Shown one piece after another: positions 12,001-24,000 of a DNA stretch of 64,000 nt. Each line of letters opens with the position of its first letter. Within the stretch, counting starts at the first letter, position 1. Source of the DNA: Casuarius casuarius (lineage: Eukaryota; Chordata; Aves; Casuariiformes; Casuariidae); assembly GCA_003342895.1 (NCBI GenBank), contig PTFA01000272.1, forward strand, positions 1,139,785 through 1,203,784, read 5' to 3'. The notes under the pieces were generated by a model. It was given only the letters and a program-made list of their open reading frames with translations. It was not told the DNA's origin and did not search any database. Position numbers and translations under genes: made by a program.

Positions 12001-15000
12001 TGAAACAGCATGTTGCTGTCGTGCNGCAAGTGCTTTTGCTTTCAGCACTCAGAAAACTCTCTTCTGAGCTGTACAATTTCTAATTCATGCAATAGAAAGT
12101 TTTAACCCTACGGCTGTTTCTTTTGTCCTCTCCGCTGTGCTCCTCCACCTAAGTCCAACACTTTTCCCCTCTGTTCAGCAGCTGCACATGCAACTTTGTG
12201 TGAGTGAGTTTTTCTGCAGAAGCAGTTAAATATATAAAAAGCCCCATGGAAGGCATTGCTTAACTAAGTACTAGTGCTGGTTTCCAGGTGAGATGGTCTG
12301 CTCCGAGACTTCAAAGGGTCTTGAGAATCAAGGGCCTAAAGCTATTTCAAGGCCCTCAGAAGGCATCTTGCTGCCAGTGGTTTTTCCACCGAAATGGACG
12401 GACTTGAACTCTCCCTAGGAAAATATTTATTCTAGGAAGTATAACTTGGAGCAGAATCTATGCAATCGAACTTTAAGGCTGCACTACATATAGCAGCTTA
12501 TGGTTCAAACAGGTTTTGCAAGTTAAAAAGTGTTTTGAGTGTTGTGGATCGTAGCGAGAAAAGGAGACAAAAGCAAATACTGATAATTGTGAATTATGCA
12601 CTTTTGCTGCAAGTACAGATGCTTTGTAATTTGCAGCCTTGATGATGTTGCATGGTAAACTGTATCTCACTGCGTTTGAGGTGTTATGAGAATCTCTACA
12701 ATCATATGTAACAGATATCCTTTCAAATGCACAGATATGCAGATGCCCAGCTCCCTTCACTCTCCTAGGAAATGCCTAGATTTTGTGAACTGAACAGACC
12801 TTCCTTACTTCAAGATCCTGTTCAACCCTTGAGCTTGGGTTAAAAAGTTGCATTTAAATAAAAAGTCTCAACAGGGATTTTTGCAGTTTAGAAGTGTAAT
12901 GGATTAATCCCGAAATAATACGTTTTTCCAAGATTAAGCATCATTTCAGTGGGNTTACTAATATTCTTTTGAACCACTTTTTGTGAACTTCTTTACCTTT
13001 ACATATGTGNTTTTTTGTCTTAATAATCCCCTTATATTAGTCAATGGAATTTTGATTATTCCAAATATATTAAAATAACATCTTGAGACAGGATTAAAAT
13101 GCTCTTCTACTTTGAAATTAATTTGTATTAAAACACCTGCCTTTCTGCCGCACTCCCTGCTCATATCACAGTCAGAGCTGGTTGCTGCAATAAAGGAGAA
13201 AAGGTTTATGGCATTTTTCTTTTTTTTTTTTTTTATTAGCACACGGAAGTTATGGAAGGGGTGAAATGCCCTGCTGCGTGCCGGGCGNGGGGTGGCCAGC
13301 TCTGCAGAGGGGGTGCTGGCGGCGGGGGGAGCCGAGGGCCGGCGGCTGCTCAGGGGCTGTGAGCTGCCGGCGCCGGCCCCTGCGCCAAGGCTGCCCGCGG
13401 CAGTCCCTTCCCTCGCGGGGGTTTGCGCCTCGCGCTCACCTGCTGTTGGGACACGGCTTTAGGGGCTGTGAGGAATATTTTGCCCGGCACAGTATGTAAC
13501 CTTTGCTCGAATCTTCAACCAAGGAGATGAGCTTTCAGTTTTTTCCAGGCCTGCTCTGCTCAATCATTAAACAGCGGCTGCAGGTTGGAGGGAAGCAACG
13601 AGCACCGTAGTTTGTGTCTCCTCTGTCAGCGGCTCCTTCGTTCCTCTGGGAAGCGGCTCTCTCCTCTGCCGCTCTCCCTCGTGCCAGCCCTTCGGTACCG
13701 AGCAGTGCTGCTGCACGCTGGCAAGGCTCCCGAGGTTTGGCAAAGCCCTGACGTTTTTCCTGTAGTCAGTATAAGCCATATTGCCGTAGGCCCACCTGAT
13801 TCCTTAAATGGCGGCCAGAGGTGTCCAGTCTCCTGGCCTGCATTTGAGTCCTCGAATGCAAGTCACCGTATCTGCAGGAGTGCTGCTGTCGCGTCCTCTG
13901 AGGGAGCCGCGGTGCTCACCCCGCTCGCCGCTGGCTGCTTCGTGGAGTTAGTAAGCGTGGCTTGAGCTGTTTAACTTTCCGCTGCTCGGGTCGGGTGAAG
14001 CAGTGGTAGGGGGTGGCTTCGCCTACGTTTGGAGCGTCGGCTTAGGGCCAGGGTGTGCGAAGCAGGGAGTGAATTGCCGGGTGTCAGCTGAGCTGTTGAA
14101 ACTGCCTATGTATTCCTGGCCTGGAGCAAGCATGAGGTAAACTGTGTTAGTTTAAGTGCTGGTGAAAGCTATTAAAGATAACATGTTTTATCTGACGTTT
14201 GCAAGAGGTTCCAAGCAGACACAGAATTATCACTGCTCAGCTGACGCGTACCAGCTCCTTACGCCGTTGNAACTTGATCGTGGCTTTGTGGCCTTGGAGA
14301 TGTGTGGGAAAATCTCTATGCTTGAACTTGTCTGCGTGTTGTGGTGCTTGGGCTGTCTCGCTTCCTTCAGAGATGTCTGCGAGGAGCTGAGGGAGCAACA
14401 GCTTTAACCCGCGCTCGTTTGTCTGCCTTCTTGTAGGTGGATAAAGTTTGAAGAGAAGGTAGAACAAGGTGGGGAGAGATGGAGTAAACCTCATGTGGCC
14501 ACGCTGTCCCTGCACAGCTTGTTTGAATTAAGGACGTGTATAGAGAAGGGCTCAATAATGCTGGATATGGAGGCCTCTTCTCTCCCTCAGGTGGTGGGTA
14601 AGTAAGCTTCCTTGGCTCTTTGCCTAGACTCCTCCCTATAATCTTCTTCTTTAACTTCCAGATTTCCTTTGGAAGTGAGGGACTGAGCGTAGCTGCCTCC
14701 CCCACCCCCCTCAAATACCCATTCCCTGAAATAAAACGTGGAATAACCATGTTGGAAGACCCCAAGCTTTCCACTCCTATTATGGGTGGTAATTTGAGGT
14801 AACTCATCCATTTTCCGTGCCCAGTGAAAATGCTTGTTTTCCCTAAAAGAGCAAAAGAAATAATCCTTCTAGGAATAAGAGGGAAAACTCAAAAGTACAT
14901 GGAGGAAGAGAATAGGTAAAAGAAAGGAAGAAAGATAGAGTTTCTGGGATATTTTTGCTGCTTAGGTCCAACCTATAAGGACTTACCATCCTTAATCAGA

Positions 15001-18000
15001 CACNGGGGGATGTCTAGACAACCTGCAGACTTGGTTTCCAAAATTGTTTAAACATGATCAATTTGTTGATGTCTAATGGTGACGGGTAGGAAAGTAAAAC
15101 TCACAGAGCTCTCCTTGTTGACTGGTGTTATATCAGAAACATGGGAGGGGAAAACTACTTGCCAGATGGAGAAAGATAAACTCGATGAGGAAAGACGTGT
15201 TGTTCTGAAAGGAGCATTCTGAAAATTACTCATAAAATATATGAACAACAAAAGCTGATGGAAAAATGTCACCTTACGAAGAATAAAGCTTTTGCCAAAC
15301 ATTTTGTGTAACCATGCCTACGTGCATATAATCAGTCTTCTCTGAGTTAGGGTGGAAATATTAGGCTTTTTTCATCACAGATTTGAAAAGGCATTAATTT
15401 TTAGGTAGCATATAGAAGATAACTTTCTGACTCACTGAGTTAGCAAATGTGATGCATGTTCTGCCTCTACTTTGGCATAACTTTTATTATTAGCACAAAT
15501 AAAAGTTACTGGTAGACAAATAAGAGCTGCCACTTTCCCTTGGGGGACAGCGCNTTAACTGAAGTAATAAAGGGAACAATTTAATGTGGAATTTAATGCA
15601 CAGTAGAGGTTCTTAATAAATCTGGCTACTCTTTTTTTTCCCCTGGAATAGAGGAGCAGAAAGGAGAGAACTGAAGGAAAACAAGCAGCCTTTGCAATGG
15701 GTTCAAAGTTTCTTTTACGGTGTTTCGGTGAAANGCAAAGCCATGTAATATGTTTTATCCTGTGAAAATGGGAGCAAATTCTGCCTTTTGCAGTTGCTGT
15801 CATTTTTTTTAGTTCTGAGAGTGAACAATCTATTTAGTTACTCATCTGCAGGACTTTTTTCCTATAGTCAGGTTAAGTTTTATTGGAGACCTGTGAAGTG
15901 AATGCAGGCCTTGTTGAACTTGAAAGAAGTTTTACTGTTATATTTTTGGGAGCATCCGGGAACTCACAATGTAGCTGTAGCTTCTTCAGAAAAAATACAG
16001 ATTCAGAGCAGATTCCCCTTTCTGGACTAAAAGCTGTCTTATGCGGGTAATAGTTGCTTTGAAATCCACTTAATGTATGTATGAAAATAAAAGAAGGGTG
16101 GGCGCCTTGGCGCAACANGTGTGTGTCAGTGGCTGTCCTGCTGCTGCTGGGCTGAGGGGCTCTGCTGGGTGGAAGCGCTTATGTTTCATTTCAAAGGAAA
16201 CGTTTAAAAGAGACTCCCGCTAAAAATAAATTGGCAAAATCTGGTGGTGGTTTTGAGACGGGAAGGAAAGACTTCAGAATGGTAAGGTGGACTGGAAATG
16301 AAGAGTCCCTCTCCCACTGCTTTCCCTCAAGATGGCTTAATTTTGTTCCTTGTGACTAACGCTGCTTTCTTCTCCCCTGCCCCNTTCCTTGCGTGCGGCA
16401 GAAATGATTGTCGACAATCAGATCGAGACGGGCCTTTTGAAACTAGACATGAAGGACAAGGTCACCTACACGCTGCTCAGGAAGCACCGGCACCAGACCA
16501 AGAAGTCCAACCTGCGCTCCCTGGCTGACATTGGGAAGACCGTCTCCAGTGCAAGTAGGATGTTTACCAACCCCGATAACGGTAATGCAGAGGCTAACTG
16601 GCTATAGCCTTCCGTGCTAAAGCAACCCACAAACCTTGCCTGCCAAAAACTAACTCCGTTGCCATGACAATGCTTTTCCTAACCCCCAATTAGCATAGCG
16701 AGACCCGTGCTGATGACCCATCAGCGGTGGGCTCTGAAGGCTGCTTTGGCCATGGCACATTGCTCTAACCCTATCTTCACTGGACGGAGGCAGGTGTCAG
16801 GCAGTGGGATGCCGTGGTCATGGGCGATGCTGAGCGAAAGGCGTAGAGGTGCTGTTGCGGCTGGTGTGTAGGAGATGATGTCGGAACAACGTTAGAAAAG
16901 ATGGATTTAGAAAAGAACTCCGGACATGCCTGAAACCTAAAAGGCTGATTGTCTGAAATGTGTATACNGAGGCAAAGCTTTCATGTGCGTTCGATTGTGG
17001 TAACAGGTGGTGTCCGTGACACTCTTAATCAAAAATGTTGATGGGAATTATATGATTTAGCTTGCATTTTACTGCTATACANTCATTGTCCAGTGTGGGT
17101 AAAGCTGATTTCCATCTTGCTTTATTCATCCTAAAACCGTCCTGTGGAGTCTGTTTTGTGTATGTCTCTATATCTCTTTAAAAGTGCCATGTATATAGTG
17201 GTGTCTGTATAAATGTGTTTGTGTGCCCAGATGCAGAGAGTTATAGAGGCCTTGGCAGTGACTCTGTACTTAATCACGCATTGAGATTTGCAATCTTTTT
17301 AANTGAGGTAATCAAAAAAGAGGATGTTTTAAGCCTATCGTGGCTTGCAGTTCTGTAAACTGCCTCATGCGGCAGTATGAAAACTTGTTCAAAAGTCGCT
17401 ATTTTGAAATACCTAGAAGCAAAGGCAAGCTGATATTAACGTTACTGCATTTGAGGCCTCTTAGCTTTCTGTGTTCTGCTTCTAATACTCACCGTAACAT
17501 CTCTCCCTGTCACATTGCAGTTCTTTATTAGTACTTCCTACTTTTTATTGTCCTTTGCTTTTGCAACAGATGTGTATGTGCATGTGAAGAATATTTATGG
17601 TTCTTGATGATGCATCTTCCCATGTACCAGTGGCTTGATAATGCTGTGATTTAAAGAGACAACACAACGGCACAGTAAAATGAATCAAGGGAATGCTCTA
17701 GAGGTGGACCTTCTCAGGGAATATCTGTGCAGGGGTCCAGTGGAACAAAGCAGGGGACTGGGCTTTGAACAGCACTGTAAAAAAAAAGTTACAGCTGGGC
17801 TACATTCAGGGAAAGGAACTACAGCATTGGCAGGAGAAGTTATTGGTGCGTGCTAAAGGCAGGGAGGCTGTTGCAGAGCCCTGCAGTGACTGGAAAGGCG
17901 CTCTCAGGCATTACTTCCGGTGGTGTGTGCACATACTGATTAATTTATTTATTCATTTACATTTATTGATTGGTTACTGCCTCCATGACTACTTCTTTCT

Positions 18001-21000
18001 CTGAGCCTTTGAAAGAAAGGACAGGCTTGCCCTATAGTATGGGAGGCAGAATTTAAGACAGCTGGGTCTTTAGCATGCATCACTCTGAGGTTTCAGTNTC
18101 CCGATGTGCGAGGCAGGTGATGCAGTTGCTTCTTGGCTCCAGCGCACAGCCGCTTTCCTAAAGGTAGGCACGGTGACACTGAGTGTTACGGTGACACAAA
18201 GCATGGTTTTCAGGCTAGCCCGTGGTGCATTTCTGATTGCACAGTCAGACCAAACAGCTGTCATGGTACTACAGTACGTAGTATGTAAAACTATTTAGAT
18301 GGTCAACTCTTGGCTGTTGGGAGTGTCTCTGTGTTGGGGGAATGATATGCTTAAACAACTAATCAAATTTAGTGTTTTCCTCTGTCAGTGATTTCCTCAG
18401 GGGTAGAAATGTAAAGCAACCTTAGGATTGACTGCATGATATTGTTACAATTGGTGCCTCCTTCAGACCCAACAAGAGCCTGATTGAAGGGAAAGGGGTT
18501 AAAATGTGCTCTATTTATGGTGTGCATCCACCTTCTACCTCTGCATTGCATCTATTTTTGACTGCACCATATGCTTGTAACAGCCTCTTCTTTTTTCGGC
18601 AGCTGGTCGAGTGCTTCCTTTCTGCAGTAAGAGTCATTCATTGAGGAGCCGTCAAAACCTCAGGGTGCTAAAGACAAATTAAAAGTCACTTAGAATGTTA
18701 CTGAAGGTAAACCGTGCACAGTGCGTTATTTTACTGTACTTCAGACGATAAGTCCTGGCTCTTTGCTGTACAGAGCCAAATTTTCAGTGCTGGTTTTAAC
18801 GTGATCGTCCTGGGGGCATGACACTGGCAAGGGACATATATAGGTTCTCGCTCCAGCACGTGCTTATTTTTCATGGCTTAGGGCATCCTTTGCTCAGGTT
18901 CTACACGACTTAGTTTTTCATTCATTTCTTTTTCTCTTTTGAAGGGACTGTGTGGGCTCTGTCTCTGTTGGACTGATTCTCAAGAAATTCTTTCTTGGCT
19001 TTGCTTAGCCCGCTGGCTGATCTTGAACCAGTTCTTTCATATTGGTTTGCCCCTCTTTCCCCACCTAGGATATTTATATGTTATAACAATATATAATGCA
19101 TTATGTTTCATGACAGCTTTGAGACTTAAAGAGAAAGAGACGAATACAGAGGGAAATATTTTATGAATAGTTGTTACTGGTATTTATTATTTACACTTTA
19201 ATGAAAAAGTAACTCCAGAATGTATTTCATTGAGATATACTGTGCTCCCTGGAGTTCACTGAGTGCTTCTCATGTGCTTCTGAAGGCAGAATTTGTCCTT
19301 TACACAGATAAAAATTTAATGAAGCCGACAGGAGTGCAGCTGGCTCTCACTGTGGCTAATAACAATAATAAAAGTGCCACCAGCCCCAGGTGCTCATGAA
19401 TTTCCCTAGAGTTTCTTTCCAGGTAGATATTTGCTTTCAAGTGCTACCCTTNGTTTCAGTGTTAGCAAAACGTTCGTATAATATTCCTGCTGCACGCAGG
19501 TCAGTGTGAGTGGCAGTCCCGCAGGACACGGGACCTGTGCACCGCTTGCTTCTTACCTCTGGGTAACAGCTTTACAGGCTGATATATTTAGAAAGCAGCT
19601 TGGCCTTCTGTTCAGCTGGCGTTTACTGCCCTTGGTAAACTGGGTAACTTCTCATCTTTAGTCCACCCTTAAAACACAGGGATGTAAATTGTGAAGCACN
19701 GTGCTAATTTAGCTTACGCAGTTATTGCATGTTCATTAAAGGCTGTTAATAAGACAGCATCTGCTGATGCTTAACTAGACTATGCTATACTTACGTCTAA
19801 AAATGTTATTTACCTTTCTGGCTCCAACTGGGCAATCACAATTTCTTTGGAACCTGTGAATTTGGTGTGTATCTAATTATATTAAGCTATTTTCAAAAAC
19901 ATTTGTTTGGGAAGCACCTCTGCATAGTGTCATTACAATGTATTCTGTCTGCTACTGATTTTTCTTCTTTTTTTTTTCCCAAGGAAAGTTATAGTTAGAT
20001 TTATGCACAAATGAAATAATGATAAATTTCTTCAAGGGTGTTTGTTAGATTTTAAATCCAGAGACATCCAAGGGCCGTGCTCCTCAAAAATATTTAGGTG
20101 CCTGTATCTCACTTATTTCGGAGTGAGTAAATGGTTACATGTTAGATATTCTAAAATTTTCTATGCCTTTCTTAGCTTTATGATAAACTTGCTATAAACT
20201 ACTGCTCTGTCATTACATTTATTCGTAATTAGAACTTTTCAAGAAGTTTTTAATNTGTCCTAAGATATTCTTCATGCATAAGGCAGGAAAAAAAAAGGGG
20301 GTAAATTAGCAGAAGTTGCTAAGACTTTAGTCTGGAAAAATTAGTATATTTTCATTTTGTTGTATATTGTCAAGTCAGTTGAGCTTCTCTGTAAAGCACT
20401 GAAGTATGTGGCTCTTGCCATGCTCTTAGCTTATCTTCTCGGATTCTGGTCTCGGTGTTTGGAGTTGACGTGACACGTGAATGAGCCCCNTGCAGTTGTA
20501 TGAAATGCATGTAGAAATTCAGCAACCTAAGAAATGCTGCTTTTCAGAGGTGACCGGGAGAGTAGATAGTCACCTCCCCGCCACTGCAGCGCCTGATGGC
20601 TGGTGGTCTCCAGCCACTCTCTGGGCACGGGAAGGCCCCACCTGGGACGGCTGCTGTGTCTCTGTGGCCAGCGGTCGCACAGGCATCCTGTTCCCAGCTC
20701 CTTTATTTCACCGCTGTTATTGAAGCCAGACTAAGTGGCAATCAGATCGGCAGAAACACTGAACTTGAGACTGGTAAAGCTTTTTATTCNTAACTGTGTC
20801 ATAAAGACTGATATTTCATCTTGCCCAGTGATCATATTTGTAAGAAGATACTTTCTTAGAAATCCTTTTGCCATTGGGAAAGAAGTTGTGCAAAAGATGA
20901 CAATTTCTTGTGTGCTGTTTGATGGAGAAGGATAAACCAATGCATTTCTTTGCTGTCTCTTGAGCAGGATACAGATGATTATCAAAAAGCCGAGCAGACA

Positions 21001-24000
21001 AAGCTGTGCTACATAATTCCTAAAAGTAACTTTTACAAAGACACTGTCCTTTTTGTTTCTTTTTATTGGCACAAAGCTGTGAGATGTCCGATATGCTCAA
21101 CAAGGAGTTTCAGAAACATTTAAACTGAACTCCTGCGTGTTTTCTTGGCAGAGGTGCGCTAGCGTGTCTCGTGTTGTTAACTGCCTTTCTAAGAGCTGCG
21201 GGTGTCCTTTTCTGGCGCAGAATACGGCATTCGGAGTGAGCCCCCGCGATAAATAGTACACAGACAGGAGGCTCTCCAGCAGGCTTTGGCCATCCGGCAC
21301 ACCTTTGGACTGAGATGTAGAGCTCCCGGTGATTTGTCCCTGTATAAAATGAGAAGGATGTTCACGGTTCCTTATTCAGGTGCCTGAGGACTACCTAATA
21401 AATGTTCACCGGTACTTTGATGATGAAATTTGCTATGCAGTGTGTGTTTTAGATATTATTATTTGGGAGAGAGCTATGAGTTTTCTGCTTGCCAACGTTT
21501 TGCTTAGCGTAGGCCCTTGAGAGCCATTGGCACAAGCGTTGCAGAGTAGTGACCGAATCGTAATAAAAACAAGCTGGCAAAGGCTGTAGAGAACTGAGGT
21601 GTGTTTGTGTGCGAGGATTTAACCTTCGCAGATGATGGCATGCTACCCATCACTGTGTGAATGGTGTCTGTGCTGTCCAAACACCTCATGTGTTATACAG
21701 AGAAGAGGCAGGAGGCAGTTTTTTATCTTTGCTGTGCCAACAGAGTAGTTTGGAAGCACCTGAGTTAAAATAACAGTTACGCTGTCTGCAGTGCGTTAGA
21801 TGATGTGCTGAGAGAGTGAAAGCTAGTAACAGCTGCAAACTTTTCCCCTCTAAAGTTCTTATTCTGCCTGAGAATGCATCTTTATTCTATAAAGTGTTTT
21901 TCACACAAACTACATCCCAGATCCCTTTAGAGAGTTGAGTGATACAATGACAGTTAAATAATCATAGCAGAGGAGGAGAGACATTAAGCCAGAAATGAGA
22001 TGTCCTCAAGGGACACTTGAAAAAAACCCAACCGGTTTCTTTAGCTGTTTGCATTATTTGAAGCATTACAAAATAGGGTATGCATTTTCAAGCCCTAATT
22101 GGTGTATATTTTGGTGTTTACATGGTCGGGATATTCAAAATTGGCTCTGACAGAGAAGTGACCTGATTTTTTTTCCGAAAGCAGTGTGTGTCTGCCACTC
22201 TTATTTCCTCCCCGTGCTCGGGACTGCTCAGCACAGCTAGAATTGCAGCTACTTTATTTAGTTGCTTGTTTAGTTGAAGTCTGGTTCTACGATGCCTGAA
22301 TTTCAGGCACCTAGAATTAAAAATTTTCCCCAGACCTGCCGGATGAACCCTGAAAGCTGAAGCTGCAGAGGAGATTTGGTGCTCCAAATGAGCGGGCTTG
22401 GTTCTTTTGCCCCTGACCTATGCAGAAAGGTGNGCTTGTGTGCATAACTGCGAATGTTCAAAACCTTTGCCTCCTAACTCGCTTGCTTGTGCAATTGCTT
22501 GAGCGTTTCTCTCTTTCTTTCTTTTTTTTTTTTTTTGACTTTTCCACTTTGCTCTCTTCCTCCTCTCTGCTGCTGCTGTCTCCCGCTTGCTCCGCCAAAG
22601 CACGCAGCCCGCTTGAGAGCTCCGTGCCCTGCCTAGCGACGCGCACGCTGGATGATGAGGTCCGAGTGCAGCGCAGCCCCAGCGTGGGATGGCTCAGTAA
22701 GTCCCGGGGAACGGGCAAGCGGGCTGGGGTACTGCACTCGGGTAGCTCTCGGCAGTCAAAGTTTCTTAATGCTCGCTGCCCCATTAACAGTGGGAGGATT
22801 GGAAAGCCGCTCCTCGTGGCATGGCTGCTGCTCCGGCTGTCCGTGTTGCCCCCACTCTCCCTGTGCTGTGCTCTCTTTCACTCCGTTTTCACAGTCGCTT
22901 TTCGTAGTGGTGAAGCAGGTAGCTCAGCTGCACTCCCATTCAGGCGGTGGTCTCTCTCCTAACCCACCCAGCAGAATTTAATACGTGTATTGATGTATCC
23001 TTTGGCCGTCAAAAAGGTTTCATTAATTTTGCCACCAGTGCAATGTTAGAAATAAAACACACTTAAATGTTTTAATTTCCATATAAATTAAATGCAAAAA
23101 TAAGCTCCCTTTGTCCTACGGCTAGCAGGCCTGCCAGCTTTGCGTCTCAGTGCTGAGTTGGGCTTGCCTCAGGCCCCGGCTCCCTCCCGTTATCCTTTGG
23201 AGAGTGTTACTCCTCAGCAGCCCTGCACATCGCGGAGGAGTGTGCTATTCCCCAGAAGGGCCCAGCTTACTGCGCTGATGGCNGAGAGGCTCTTTACAAG
23301 CCATAGCAATCTCTAGAAATCCGAATTTCAGGCTGTTNGCTATGAAGGGAGCCTATTAGTAGAATGAGATAATAACATGGAGGTGTTTGGATTATCACCT
23401 TACTTTTTGTACCAGTACTGCATTGAACGCAGCCCAGAAANAGGCTTGCATTGGCTTTGCTGGAGAGACAGTGATGCAAATTAGGCCTGAGTCAGAAAAC
23501 GATCCTTAGTTAGCAAACTGTGGAAGGTTTCTCTGAAGTGGTATTGCTGGGCTTTCCATAGAGGCTGAAGTAGCCTTGTGACACTGTAATCTCCAAACGG
23601 TCGTGTCTGCTGCAGAGTTTGTCCTTATGGGCAGGTCGTTGCACTAAAAAACTGACCATTTGACATGTCCTTGCTGGCTTTGGGCGTTCAAAGGTGCACA
23701 AGGGTTAGGAGAGTGAGTTAGATGGGATTTAGGCTGTGCAGATCTGGGCCATAGTGTCTACACAGCAAAATGGCTTTTGATAGAAAAAGTACAGACAGGT
23801 TTGCACATGCTGCCTCTTGGAGCTCGAGTTATGCTTGTCTGCAGCCCTGACTTTGCTTGGCACTCACTGTACATTCAGCGATGTGNGGATGATTTTGAAA
23901 TCTAAGTGGGAGCACTGTCAAGTTTCTCAGGTCAGCAAAGCCGCTTAAAGGTGGTAAGTGTGGTTTCCAGTCGGTGTTTTAAAGACCGTCAAAGACAGTA

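Noticed and set aside
13240..13500. An exon after the poly-T acceptor-like ATTAG at 13239
   Set aside because: No good donor in a suitable frame follows, and there is no similarity to SLC4 proteins.
20080..22320. Blocks such as TATTTAGGTGCCTGTA (near 20090) and TTTCAGGCACCTAGAATT (near 22302) as relics of an old repeat
   Set aside because: They recall a reptile repeat with TTAGGCACCTAA motifs, but each match is under 20 nt and too short to support a call.
22420..22962. 180-codon plus-strand frame taken as a stand-alone gene
   Set aside because: It begins in a pyrimidine tract (poly-Phe/Ser/Leu) that makes sense as a splice acceptor region, not as protein. Only the 96-nt core with splice borders is kept as a candidate exon.
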